DNA from: Nepenthes gracilis
Taxonomy: Eukaryota > Streptophyta > Magnoliopsida > Caryophyllales > Nepenthaceae
Length of the DNA: 64,000 nucleotides
Direction of reading: 5' to 3'
Assembly: GCA_033239525.1 (NCBI GenBank)
Contig: BSYO01000024.1
Location: forward strand, 11,961,268-12,025,267
The notes beneath the pieces were generated by a model. It was not told the DNA's origin, ran no database searches, and saw only the letters and a program-made list of their open reading frames with translations. This document shows, in pieces, positions 12,657 to 24,783 of this stretch. The translations under genes were made by a program, and so were the position numbers. Numbering within the stretch: the first letter of the stretch is position 1; each line of letters starts with the position of its first letter.

Positions 12657-14488
12657 CTACGGGGGCGGCGGGGGCCTTTGGCTGTCTCGAGGCTCCCCCA
12701 CAAGGTTGTCTCGACGTTGAGCTGACCGGTTTGATAAATTAATAAGATCAACAGGAAAGTCGAGATCAACCAGCGGCACAATACGCCGACTAATGTTGAC
12801 CCCTTCCCACAACCGTGCCCGCATCATGCCCTCAACCTCGTGGGGGTAGATACGGAGACTCAAATCGTTCTCTAAGGTCGCTATTTGCCCAGTAAGTTAA
12901 TCGATGCGCCCTTTGGCTCGTTCATTCTCCTCCTTCAAATAGGCGACCTCAGCTTTCAAACTTAGATTCTCCGCATCCACGCCCGCCAAAACAGCCTCCA
13001 AGGTAGCTGTTTTCTCACGGTGCTCAGCCCCCGAAGCAGCCAGTTTAGCTTTGAGCAAGGCGATCTCCTTATCCCTATCAGAATCACCAAGTCTCTCTGC
13101 CTGAGCACCTTAGCCATTGCGCTCGCAACTCTATCCACCTGCATAAAAAAGGAAAAGGGGATTAGAAAGGGAAAATCAAAAGGCAAGGCGGGCAACAGAG
13201 CTTATACCTCCCAGATTCTCTGCGCTGGTCTTTCTGGCCTTGCACCCAATTTTGACGCAAACGGTGATGAGTCGGAGGGGGCCCACGTTGACGGGGCTGG
13301 CAGCAACCTCAGCCATGAACTCCGTCATGGGATCCTCTGGAGTGCCCTTCCTCCTAGCTGGCTCTCCGAAAATGGCGAGAGACTCCAAAATCTGCTCCTG
13401 CTGCTCCTCCAGAACCACCACAACAGGAGATCCAATTGATGACTCTTGCGGTTCATGGGCCTCAATGGGTGGCTCCCGAGTCCACTCCGATGGCACAGGC
13501 TACGCCAGGACAACGCCGCCGCTCAACTTGGTCTTATAAGCCTCAATGGTCGCCTTAACTTCAACCCTAGACATGGCGCCAATGCCTCCAAAACATCCCA
13601 CAGAAAGGTAATCAGGCCCAGAGAACGATGAAGAAGGAGCCACTGAGGCCGCCCTCTTTCACCTTGGGCTGGGAGGGCTTAAATTAGTGAGGCGGGGACC
13701 AATAATGTTGCCCTTCTGCCTCTTCTTCTTCTCTAAGACCTCCAGCGGCGGGATCTTCAATTTTTGGATTGGAGACAGAGGCCCCCAATTAGCCTTCTTC
13801 ACCTTCGCACGAGAGACCAAATGCTCTCTCTGGAAGTCCTTCAAATTCTTCTCTATCAGTTTAACCAACCACTCCATGGAGGCCATCTCCGGAGGCATCC
13901 CCGTGTACACCTCCAGCACTTGACCCCATTCTTTATGCAAGGGCCAAGACTCCCCCACGTTAACAAAAAAGAACTGGTTCTTCCAGTTCTTGAGGGAGTC
14001 GTAAATGGCGGTGCTGATTTTAATACCGCTACGGAAGACAAAGAGATCCACTTCGCTCCCTGGTTGATCTTAAAGATCGCCCTTACCATCAACATCGTCA
14101 ACAACCTCGAATGTTGATGAAGAAAAATACAGATGGAGCACAAGCAACTGATGGCGTTGGCGTGAAATTGAGCAATAGGAACCCGGAGCACCTGGAAAAT
14201 CGACATCAGTTCATTAGGAACTGGGAGGCGGAGCCCGCTCCTCAAATGGGCCTCATAAATGGTCACGAAGCCCTTGGGCGGCAAAAAGGCTCGATCGTCC
14301 TTCTTTGGAATGCGAAGGTGATCTCCCACGAAATGTTGAACTCCACATACAAGACTTTCATGCCAGTTTCTCTCAGAACGGAGGCGATGCCTGCGATGAA
14401 AGACATAGTCGGTGCTAGGGTTTGTGTTTTCTTCTTTACAAAACGAAATGAGGAAGACGAAGAAGCAATGATGGCACAAGGAGTTCAA
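12657..14488 (-). pseudogene. Antisense ORF with putative gypsy-type transposon (Transposase_28-like) domain
   Basis: Reads opposite to gag-pol, between pol and the 3' LTR, the position of antisense ORFs in Tat-lineage elements. N-terminal part (14488 to about 14040): LPPKGFVTIYEAHLRSGLRL followed by PVPNELMSIFQVLRVPIAQF, close to the pattern G-[WF]-V-x-[IL]-Y-E...G-[LF]-R-[LF]-P of the family Pfam calls putative gypsy-type transposon. It then shifts frame to IYDSLKNWKNQFFFVNVGE and WPLHKEW (13659-14051). The C-terminal part is charged: YLKEENERAKGRID near 12890-12940 suggests a coiled coil, and the last open frame ends in RPPPPP at 12657. Several frameshifts break it. Function of the family is unknown; retention within Tat elements suggests a role in the element's cycle. 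Confidence 0.65.
13139..13207 (-). other. Candidate spliceosomal intron in the antisense ORF
   Basis: On the minus strand GGGAG is followed by GTATAAGC, and 69 bases later a pyrimidine-rich TTTTTTATGCAG precedes GTGGATAGAG. Protein-like sequence lies on both sides (ending SAENLGG; resuming VDRVASAMAKVLRQRD). The two sides do not join in frame in the present decayed copy, so this is suggestive only. Confidence 0.35.
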
Positions 14489-14850
14489 AATGGAGCAATC
14501 AAGCGATTTAAAAACTCATATAAACCCCAAAACCGTCTCAAAAACCTGCGCCATCGTTACCGTCGCGTGTCATTTCCCTAGAAGGAGGCTGTCAAATCGA
14601 GTGCTCCGGTTCATTAAATGCCAGGATCTTGAACGTACCACGTAAAGACACATGGCCTACTTTTCTAACAGGCCTGCTAAAGACCAACGTTTCCTTCTCC
14701 AAGTTGTCCGAAACTTCAGAAGAACGGTCAACGAATCTAGTCAAAATTTTGGAAGCTCTCAAGGCACCTCTTCAGACGGGCAGCGACTCCGCCAGCAGAA
14801 ATAAGCGCATCCCATCATAAATATGCTGAAGGCCGAAATCCTAACCACCA

Positions 14851-14864
14851 ACATGTGGGGCTAG
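14851..14864 (+). other. Polypurine-tract-like sequence before the 3' LTR
   Basis: ACATGTGGGGCTAG lies directly before the TGATGG that opens the 3' LTR. It is purine-rich but interrupted, as expected of a decayed element. Confidence 0.4.
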
Positions 14865-15914
14865 TGATGGGTAGGCCCCACAACTGGCAGGCCCAATAGG
14901 AAAGTGGCCCAAAATTCAGAAAGGCCCAACGCGCATTAGATAATCAACGCGCTAGCGTTGACCGCCCGATGCACAAACAAACCGCCAAAAGCACTCCTTC
15001 AAGGCGGTCAACATTTCTGTTGGCCAAAAGTACTGTAATAGCAGACCACGAAAGACGATAAACCTAATACGGATCAGGCCCAATTTGGTAGGTGATCCCG
15101 TTCACGAAAAGTAACAATCCTTTCCATGATTACACGATTTCCTTAAAGCCGATCACCTCTAAAAAGGAATAACGGATTCAGCGCCAACAATGGAGTCTAA
15201 CGGTCACAAAAATATGAAAAAAAAGGATAATTTGGAGATCCGTTACACTGCTCAGAAGAGAAACGATCCATCAAATCACGCCCACCAACTCAAAGAATGC
15301 CCCCCAGCGCCAGGCCAATGATCACGCCACCCTAGCCAAGGAGGGTGGCTCTCCCCATCGTCTATATAAGCCTAGAGTCTCCACTATGAAAAGGACACAT
15401 TTTTAGAAGAGCACATGCTCTCTAAGACAACAAACGCTTTCTGATACAATCTAAACTACAAACGCATATAGTGCTTCAGCAAACTCTCTCTCTCTAAAGC
15501 GTTCACCTTCCAATCCCACTCTAAGCCTCCAAATTGCAAACTCTTTTCCCACTCTCTGAGAGCCGTCCTCCAAAACTTCCACACTTTCAAGACACAGCTT
15601 CCACTCGTTCTCCGTGAACAGCAAGTTGGAACTCACACTCTCAACAAGCCACGGGATCGTCTCTACTTCTATAGGCCAACGCTCCTAACAAACTCATTCT
15701 CTCTATCTCTCTTTTACTTACCAATTCACCGTCCAAAGTTCAAAGGCTTGTTACTACTTGAACGTCGGAGTGTTTTCGGTGGGATAACCTCCAACTAATA
15801 CTTGACCTTTCATTTTCTGTAGTGGTGTGCAGGATTTAAATTTAGCGAATGGAGTCGGATCAAATCAACCACCCGAATCAGAAACTGTTCGAAGTCGGAT
15901 CCAAATATGCATTA
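14865..15914 (+). repeat. 3' LTR of the Tat-like element
   Basis: Starts TGATGGGTAGGCC and ends ...TGCATTA (the terminal CA of the 5' LTR has become TA). Aligns with 7883-8957 throughout. It has a 2-base deletion near 15756 (TTACTACTTGAACG) that neither the 5' LTR nor the duplicated copy at 16285 shares. Confidence 0.82.
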
Positions 15915-16536
15915 GATTGATTTAAATAAAAATCTATTATCACTAAATCAAACCGACCCGAACATATTTATAATCTAAATCAGATTGGTTCAAGTTGGGA
16001 TATAATAAAAATCTCTTATCACTCTAAAGCGTTCACCTTCCAATCCCACTCTAAGCCTCCAAATTGCAGAGTCTTTTCCCACTCTCTGAGAGTCGTCCTC
16101 CAAAGCTTCCACACTTTCAAGACATAGTTTCCACTCGTTCTCCGTGAATAGCAAGTTGGAACTCACACTCTCAACAAGCCACGGGATCGTCTCTGCTTCT
16201 ACAAGCCAATGCTCCTAACAAACTCATTCTCTCTATCTCTCTTTTACTTACCAGTTCACCTTCCAAAGTTCAAAGGCTTGTTATTGACTTGAACGTCGAG
16301 TATTTTCGTGGGGATAACCTCCAACTAATACTTGACCTCTCATTTTCTCAGAGTGGTGTGCGGGATTTAAATTCAAATAACGGAGTCGGATCAAATTAAC
16401 CACCCGAATCCGAAACTGTTTGAAGTCGGATCCAAGTACGTATTAGGTTGATTTAAATAAAAATCTATTATCACTAAATCGACCGAACCCGAACATATTT
16501 ATAATCTAAATCAAATTGGTTCAAGTTGGGATATAA
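15492..16536 (+). repeat. 530-bp tandem duplication spanning the 3' LTR end and host flank
   Basis: Unit 1 (15492-about 16021) and unit 2 (16022-about 16536) each contain the last 420 bp of the LTR followed by about 90-105 bp of the same host flank (ATTTATAATCTAAATCA, GGTTCAAGTTGGGATATAAT). The duplication therefore happened after the element inserted. At the junction a short block AAAAATCTCTTATCACT repeats flank sequence at about 15928, suggesting template switching or microhomology. Confidence 0.85.
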
Positions 16537-18231
16537 TTTTTTTTATTTTAAGTATTTTTTAAAAAAATTATAGATGCATTAAAAATAACTAAAAATATAA
16601 TTATTTTAAAAAATTATAATATGTACATAAAAATATTACTTAATTATATATTTTAAATAAAAAATTTTATATAAAAATTATTAACTACACAAAGTTGTAC
16701 TTAAGTATATTTAAATAAAAATTATATAAAAATTATAGATTACACAAAAATATAATTTATTAAAATAATTTTTTAAAATTGATATTCATTTAAAATAAAA
16801 TAATATTTGTAAAAAAATTTATAATCCGAGCAAGTGTCAACCCGAATTGATAACTTTTATCCATGATCATATCTTACTTAAAAAATTATCGATCAATTTT
16901 GATCGTATCCATATATAATATAGATATACCTTGATTAAATCCCATAAAATTTTAAATTAGTATGACCAAATAGATCAGGTGACTCAATTTTGATCAGGTT
17001 TATTTGAACCTTTTGGTATATATTGAAATATTATTCTTTTAAAGATAAAATATTTATTTTATACTAATTTTTTATTTATTTTTTCTACTATTACTATATA
17101 CTAAATGTTAGATAATTAATTTCTACTTTATTTTTATCTATTTCAAATAACTAACCAAATAATAAAATATTAGATCTAAACTCTATTCTTACCTTATTCT
17201 AATTTTTATGAATAATTATTCTATTTCTATCTTATTTTATTTCAATAATCTAACATAACGTATTTGTTTTAAATACTGTACTGGGTGCTAAATTCTACAA
17301 CATCTATAAAACTTATAACACATTATAGGCAAAGACACATAATATGTAAAATTTAATTTCTCAATTTACATTTATGGCATTATAGTTTTTATGTAATGGA
17401 TAAATATAAAAAAATAATTGTATAGTAAAATTTCTAAAAAATTAAATTTTGAAAAATAAGATTAAATGCCGGATGGACACAACTACAGCATATATGTGCA
17501 TTTAAGGTAGAACCTCCACACAAGATGGGAACTCGTGTACAATGCAGACCCAATTATTCATGCCTCAGGTGCCCACAATGGGCATTGGTACATACATGTG
17601 CCTAGGTATGATGTCTAATCAATGCTCGTATTCTAATTCGGATATTTAAATATTCTTGGCCTAATTTCAATCATTTCTCAAGACAAGAAAGTGAAAGAGA
17701 AAAAAAAACAAAGAGAAGGAAGAAGAGAGAATGTGGAGGAAAAGAATTTTGATGCTATTTTGCATCAAATATGGTAAATTTATTGCTTGAGACAAGTATG
17801 TCTAAATCCATTGGTCCATTGATAAAATCTTTTGATTTCTCACTCAATTATTATTTACATATACATCTATGTCATTATTTTTGCCCTTTTTAAAATATTA
17901 TTACGCACATGTTTTTATTGAATGTTTAGAGATTTTATTTATTTTTACTAAATATTTTAATATTTTATTTATTTTTATTAAATATTTGGGTATTTTAAAA
18001 TTTAGGTTTATATTTGAAATATTGTAAAAAAATTATAAAATATTTGAATATTTGACCTTACATATTAATTTTATAAAAATATTAAATGAAAACTTTACTT
18101 TGTAAAATGAAAAAAAATAATTTATTTTTCTCTTCATTTAAACAAGTTTTAAATATATGATATCAAGTTCTCTATTTGACAAAATAAGAATGATTATATC
18201 CTAAATATATTATACACACTTGAAGAATGTA
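16537..18231. other. AT-rich spacer without a supported gene
   Basis: Long A/T runs; a somewhat less AT-rich patch at 17460-17720 ends in a purine tract. No ORF with protein motifs and no repeat boundary that I can define. Confidence 0.5.
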
Positions 18232-19899
18232 TGTGATGACCAAACCCGAATTACCAAATCATGCCAAGACTGCTCACACAGAAACCTAGACCATAAAAAT
18301 TATTAATTATCTATTATAAATTTAAATTCAATATTAATAAACTCATAACTAAAACCATCATAAATATTTATTCCTCAAAAACATCGACAGAATAACATAT
18401 TCGATACATCCACAAAAATCAAGGATTGCAGTCCTACTAATAAATATCCAATGACTCTATAAAAAAAATAATGATAAATAAAAAAAATATTTTGCACTGT
18501 CAGCCATAAAATTGCTAATTTTGAAATCATCTATACCTGATGCCAAACAACAATCATATGAACTCCGACTAACGCTAAGATATTTCTTTAATTTAGAGTC
18601 AAGAAAATAAAAATATGAAGTATCTCAAATTATAATAGTAAATATATAAAAAGTAATAATAGTATGAAATATATTGACAATTGTTCAAGATTTAACGCTA
18701 TGTCATAATTACAACCTAAGTGTTATAAGAAAAACTGAATATTTGAATGTAATAGGGATCTACTAAATCTAAATATCAACTCAATATAATGTCATCACTA
18801 TACAATATAATGAGAATCTCCATTAATCTTATTTTGTAACAATGAACCAAATGTTACATATTTATACTCCCAACGATTAAATCCTAAAAGTCTTTGACAT
18901 CTGTAACATCCTTAGTACCCTTACAATTCTCCTAGAGGTTAAGCTTATAAGATACTTAAACCACCTATGATACTCCTCTATTATGATATTTCAAATATCA
19001 TACTCTACGGTAGTAATTAATCTATGGATGTCCATCCTCAATATCAACAATTTTAACTTTTAGACTAAAATATATATTAAAAAGGTATAAACTACACTAT
19101 AGTCTTGTCGACTTTTATTTATCCGGATAACTTAAATTTTTCTTCTCAATTTGGTTCTTACATAAAAATAAAAATTCTAACTTTCAAAATCTAACATGTA
19201 AAATAAGGATTTTTGTAGCACAATTATACTAATTATTACACTCCAATTCATCATAACGCCCTTGATAATCTAGGTCCTTCACCTCTAGAGCCATGTGCAC
19301 TGTTTCCCCAAAATTTTCAATCTATAACCAAAGATGACCCAATTCACACAATCACACAAGCTTAAATATTAACAGTAATAAGAATAAATATGGGTATTTG
19401 CAAGAAAATAGAAGGATATTTGCCTCAATTTCTTACGTTTCTTCCCACTAACGATGGCAATGACAGCATGAGTGTGCGTAGTCATCCACTCTCTTCTCTA
19501 CTTACTACCTTATATAATGGGAAGGGATCGATCTCCTTGTGTTGATGATTCCCCATTTCACCACGTGCCACCGCATCTTTCCTTATTATTAATATTATTA
19601 TTGTTGTTATCAATAATAATATTATTATTAAATTTAATTTAATTTAATTATATATATATAGTTCTATAAGTTACCTAAAATATTTTATAAGATTATCCAC
19701 TAGTATCGATAAAAATATTTGGATCATTTAAAAAATAAATAAGTCTAAAATTTTAAAGTAAAGTGCTAAATTTTAGGTCTAGTAGGCCGAATATAATTAT
19801 TTGTACTATGAAATATTTTTTGTCATTTAGTTACTTCTAAATATAACCAAATAATTCGTATTTTTAAAATAGTTAATCCAAAATATCTAAGATGTTATA
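18232..19899 (-). mobile_element. Probable solo LTR (gypsy, minus orientation)
   Basis: Opens TGTGATGACCAAACCCGAAT and ends ...AAGATGTTATA, which looks like a decayed GTGTTACA end. On the minus strand CCATTATATAAGGTAG near 19510 is a good TATA region followed by a pyrimidine/purine leader. Flanks are ATGTA on the left and ATGCG on the right, differing only by changes expected of a decayed CpG. No internal element sequence is present. Boundaries are inferred by comparison with the better-defined solo LTR at 21586. Confidence 0.5.
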
Positions 19900-20640
19900 A
19901 TGCGCCTATTATCCACGACTAGAAAGAGAAAGTGGCATTGAACTCCACTAATAGGGTATTATAAAAAATCAACTTACGGGTCTTAAATAGTAATATATAG
20001 GTTTAAGTTACCAGAAACATATACAGCCTATTTTTTAAAAATTGCCTTTTGATTAGTCGTGTGTAAGTCATCAGTCTTTATTTCTTAAATTTTTACATGT
20101 TTTTGATATGATTTTTCTCCCTTCATGTTTTTAGATACTCACATATTTTGGTCTTCCCATGTTTTTCATAAGTTTTGTATATTTTAAATATTTATATATA
20201 TAATAAATTTTGACCAAGTATGTCAAACTAATAAATAATTAAATTTTAAATATAGATAATTAAATCCCAAACCAAATGTGACATCACAGACATACTGTAA
20301 AATCTCAATATCTGAAATGATAATGTCAATAAAACCCAATAACTCATCATAGGACCTTATTGGAACAACTATTCGGACAATACAAATATGATCTATTCTC
20401 AACAATCGTAAGATAAGTAACCAAATAATAACAATAACTTATCTACATAATATAATAAATACAATAATTTTTTAATACATTAATTAAAGGCCTACTCTCA
20501 ATTAATTCCAATATTCAAAGATATATACCATAACAAACCCAATCCAAAAGGAACAGAATATAGTCGACATTGCCAATTTAGATAAATATGATATTCTTGT
20601 TAGGGTCATTTTTATAATTGGTATATTTCATGACCATATA
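19900..20640. other. AT-rich spacer
   Basis: No gene or defined repeat recognised; the single short minus-strand open frame near 20223-20405 has no protein-like motif. Confidence 0.5.
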
Positions 20641-21580
20641 TAATCTTGTGTCAATGTCGGGTTGTATTTCATTGAAGTGCTATATCAACATATTTTTGTA
20701 CCTGTCCGTTCCGGCTTCCAGGAATACTGCGCTTACCGTGAGCTCGCCACGAGCTCGAGCTCAAAATCAGGAAGCCCAGCACTCGTCGTGAGCTCGCCAC
20801 GAGCTCGAGCCTGAAATCCCAAAGCCCTGCGCTCGTCGTTAGCTCGCCAAGAGCTCGAGCGCCGCGACAACGGGTAATTTTTTTAAATGTATTTTTCGAG
20901 TCATCTATAAATATATACCTATAATTAGTTGCCTTAACTCTTGATTGATGCATTTGGAGCCGTCCCACTTAAGAGAAACTTATTTTTCACTCTTTAATCT
21001 TACTCTAAATTGAGAAAATCAAAACTAGTACGTTGTGCCTCATGCTCTAATGGATTTTCTCACCACTTTCTCTTTATCAATCCATCACATCTATCCTTCT
21101 ACCTTCATTGGTGACGGCGGTACGTTAAAGAAGGGGATCCGATCGTGTTTGGCAATTTTAAGTGGCACGAGAGGGAAGACTAACCTGAAAATCGAAAGGC
21201 GTCCAAATCTGTTGTCGTGGACAAATCAATTGAATTTCTTGGTATGAATCACAAGACGGGAGTAAGTCGGCTAGGTTAGCCCGTTGTTATCACCCGATCT
21301 ATCAATTGATTTTTTAGAACATTTCTTCCCTGACCGTTGAAGGCAGGAGGATTTTTTTCGATTACCTTGGGTATCGAGTTTTTCCTTCGTCGTCAAAAAG
21401 GTTGTCTTTTTATTCCAACTATTATTTTATTTTTATACTCGTATTACTCGTAACATCTAGATATAAATATTTTTTACGTGTATTAAATATTTAATTTTAT
21501 ACTGTTTTCATTAATTTATTATAGGGTCAAAATCATATCGTGCTATTTGGGACGAAACGTCTTTTTTCAATACTCACCAA
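20641..21580 (+). mobile_element. LTR-like fragment with GC-rich upstream repeats and TATA box
   Basis: A GC-rich repeat array (about 20717-20868) is followed by CATCTATAAATATATACC (about 20901), then a less AT-rich leader-like region to 21450. The order repeat array, TATA, leader resembles U3-R-U5 of a plant LTR read on the plus strand. Termini and target duplication were not found, so family and limits are uncertain. Confidence 0.4.
20717..20868. repeat. GC-rich imperfect tandem repeat (about 3 units of 55-60 bp)
   Basis: Three successive units each carry GTGAGCTCGCCACGAGCTCG or a close variant (third unit GTTAGCTCGCCAAGAGCTCG), followed by a CAAAATC/GAAATCCC and GGAAGCCC/AAAGCCC spacer. 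Each unit is internally palindromic (GAGCTCG...CGAGCTC). The array stands out sharply from AT-rich surroundings. Confidence 0.75.
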
Positions 21581-21585
21581 ATATG

Positions 21586-23097
21586 TGATGCCATGCCAGA
21601 TTTCGACCAACTCATGTGAAGTGTCCTAGCCCTCTACTCTAAATAGGTAAAATAAAAAATATGATTTTAAAACTCAACAAGTATCTTCATATGTATATAT
21701 ATAAACAAAAACATATATATATGTCATAAGGGAAGATGAAGTCTCATAATAAATTGTATATCAAATCGTATTATCCCATCGAGATATACTCGTAACAAAT
21801 CGTGATACAATATAATATCGCATAAATCGCAACTAACTCTACTCCCCCAAGGGACACAAATTAAAATTCAGATCTACATATCATAATGGCTGTGTTTTAA
21901 GCCGGCAGCTCTATGCCTTTTCATCTTACCATCATTATTAGTTACAGTTTAGATCTGTAATTCTCGACCATCTTTTTATTATTATCGACTATAATTTAGA
22001 CATATAATTCTTGGCCATCTTTTTATCATTATCAGTTATAATTGATGCCTACAACTCTTGGTCATATTTTCATCATTATCGGCTATAGTTTATACTTGTA
22101 ACTCTCGACCATCTTTTCATCATTATCGACTGCAGTTTAGGCCTGCTACTCTTGGCCATCTTTTTATAATTATCGGCTATAATTTAGACCTACAACTCTC
22201 GGCCATCTTTTCATCATTATTGGTTATAGTTTAGACCTATAACTATCGCCCATCTTTTTATCATTATATATTGGAGCAAGTCAATTACAAACACATCTCA
22301 ACTTTCTTATTGACGAAAGGGATATCACATATCATAAATCGGATCACATATCAACCCACCGGAGCCTCGAACCACCATGGTTCCACACATATATCGACCT
22401 ACAAGGGCCTTGAACCACCATAGTCCCATGAAGTAGTGACCTCGTCCCCCGATAGCATACCTGAAAAAATGCACGGCCCAAAGTAAACTAATTTTTGTAC
22501 AAATATAATAATATAAAAATATATATTATCAAATATTTATCTATTTTTTAAAAAAATAATAAAACCTTCAAATATACAAAAATTTCATAAAAAGCCCAGA
22601 AATAATCAGTAAAACTCGCGCATACACAGATAGAAATGAGTGGGTTAAGTAAAAATTTGCATGCACAGATTTTAAACCTCCAAATCAAAAATAAACATTA
22701 TTAGATACAAAATCAAATAAATGATAGGATTAGATGATACTTGTCTCGACCTTATACCAAACAAATCTGACAAATGGATGCTCCAAAGGACCCGAACTCT
22801 ACTTGCTCTCTCCTCTTATTCGTGCTCTCTCTCTCTCTCTCCTCTTTGCTTCTCCTGCACAAATGCCACTCACAATGCCACTAAGCCGCTTAAATAGGCA
22901 AGCTAGTGCTCTAGTGCGTCTTGGGCACAGTCTCTTTGGAATCAGCACTCAATTGCCCCTCAAACGCGCATCAGATGCCACGCTATTGAATTAATTTTTT
23001 TTAATTTTATAATATATAATTATTTTAAAATATATCTAATTAATCTAAAATCATAATTAATATCAAAATAATCTAAATGGAGATCACATGTGTTACA
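21586..23097 (-). mobile_element. Solo LTR with perfect 5-bp target duplication
   Basis: Starts TGATGCCATGCC and ends ACATGTGTTACA on the plus strand. ATATG flanks it on both sides (21581-21585 and 23098-23102). On the minus strand it opens TGTAACACATG, a typical gypsy LTR start, and has a TATTTAAG TATA-like box near 22892 followed by a purine-rich leader (22800-22850). There is no internal region, so it is a product of LTR-LTR recombination. Length about 1.5 kb fits Tekay/Del-type chromovirus LTRs; family is inference. Confidence 0.75.
21932..22268. repeat. 47-bp minisatellite inside the solo LTR (7 units)
   Basis: Seven consecutive units of exactly 47 bp start at 21932, 21979, 22026, 22073, 22120, 22167 and 22214, followed by an 8-base stub. 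The unit reads TCATTATCGGCTATAGTTTA then GACCTGTAACTCTCGGCCAT then CTTTTTA, with about 10-20% substitutions between units and no indels. Confidence 0.92.
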
Positions 23098-24783
23098 ATA
23101 TGTATTAAATAGTTTGTATAAAATTATTATTTAGAATGTATTTATCAAAAAATTAAACATTTTCACTTTTAGATATGATTTATAATTTTTGCATCCTTCA
23201 TTCTATTTTACTCATACATTCGTTTAAATATGTGTGTTATATATATATATACTTTATTAAATGTTAAACTCATATTTATAAATATTTTCAATGTCCTTCA
23301 AGATTAACAAATGTGGATTCTTATAAGATTAGAATAGAAGACTATTGAAAATTTTTCGTTAAATTTATAGTATTATAAATTATTTTAGATTTATTACTGA
23401 ATATGATTTTTTTATAAGTTTTGCAATTTACACTTGAGCCGATGTACAATTACGAAGTCATATATGACCTTTTTGCTATTCAAATATTATGATATTTTGG
23501 CTAGATACTTTTTTTTATAGCGATTTATGGATTCAAAAGGTATAATGTTATTTCAAAGTCGGACATAGATAGTTAAACCATTCCTATGGATACTGTAATT
23601 ATATTTAATTATGTTGATTATAATGTCGGTATATAGTATTTGATCCAATTTTGATAATTGGACTGTGATTATTAGGTTTTGTTTACCGTTATATGAATTG
23701 TGTTGACAAATTTTATTTTTGATATTATTATTATTATCTTCTTATATTAGAACGATAACATAATAATTATATTCAAGAATTATTTCATCAACTATACAAA
23801 AATTAGAGAAAAAACAAAATAGCAAATGAGATTATGAGAATTAGAGTTTATCCTAGATGTTTATAACCCAAGAAAAAATTAGTAACAATAATAATAATAT
23901 TATTATTAAAATGGATGAAACGCCGTAATTTCATCAAAATTTTACTTCTTCTTACACTTTTTTGCAAAAATTATTTCTACTATAAGTTTTTGTCTATAAA
24001 GTAGATTGTAAATATTTTGGCAGCATCAATTGCAATAGATAGAATTGCACTTGCCAACAGGAATCTATGAATCAAATGACATTTTCAAATCATCAAATAA
24101 GTGAAAGATTCACTAAATAACAAAAATATTATACTACCCTATTTTAATATGCTACTAATCGTATTTAACATCCAAAACATTGCTTAATAAAATAAAAGTC
24201 TTAAAGTAGAAATGTCACAAATACCACCTTGTCTTGGACCATTGTAAGGTAAACTATAACTAAAATCATCCTTACATGATGCTAACTTCAAGGTGTGAAC
24301 ATCTAAAGCATTTTCGATAGTTCAAACTATATATCATATACATAGGACTATAAATAAACTAAGTAAAACTGAACTGAACCAATCTTAGATATGTTTAGAT
24401 TTGGTATGGTTATTTCATATTAGGGACAAGCTTGTGCCAAACCTTATAACTAAATGCTTTTTTTTAGGAGGTGTCATCCGTTGGACATAGTCTAATTTTT
24501 TAAATTTTATATTATAATTCTAATACAATTAAATAATAATAATGATATCAATATAAAAATTATGTACAAATAATCATAATTCAATAATTATCTTCTGGTC
24601 AGATATTATATATCACACCATACATAATATAATTAAATATAAATAACAATGGTCATAGAACTACAAGATTATCCCCATTTTGTATTAAAATAACATTATA
24701 TCTACCAAATCCATAAATCTATATGAAAAAAATTATTTGACTAAAATATTAAACGTAATATAGCAAAAATCTGTACATAACTT
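23098..24783. other. AT-rich spacer
   Basis: No gene seen. Contains a short mirror-like microsatellite (AATAATAATAATATTATTATT near 23889) and (TA)n runs. Confidence 0.5.

Larger units (their letters stand above)
7883..15914 (+). mobile_element. Degenerate Tat-like Ty3/gypsy LTR retrotransposon with antisense ORF
   Basis: About 8.0 kb from LTR to LTR. Order: 5' LTR, primer-site-like TGGCACCATCTGTGGG, gag, aspartic protease, reverse transcriptase, partial RNase H, an antisense ORF, purine-rich tract, 3' LTR. The gag and pol motifs and the antisense gene between pol and the 3' LTR fit the Tat lineage (Retand and Grande elements carry such antisense ORFs). Integrase motifs are not visible after RNase H (about 12540-12660), so it is a deletion derivative. 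Many frameshifts and stops make it inactive. Target duplication: GGTTG at 7878-7882; the base-for-base equivalent right of the 3' LTR is GATTG (15915-15919), while the duplicated junction at 16446 keeps GGTTG. Confidence 0.88.

Noticed and set aside
21932..22268. 47-bp repeat considered as a CRISPR array
   Set aside because: No distinct spacers: the whole unit repeats, and this is a plant nuclear context inside an LTR.
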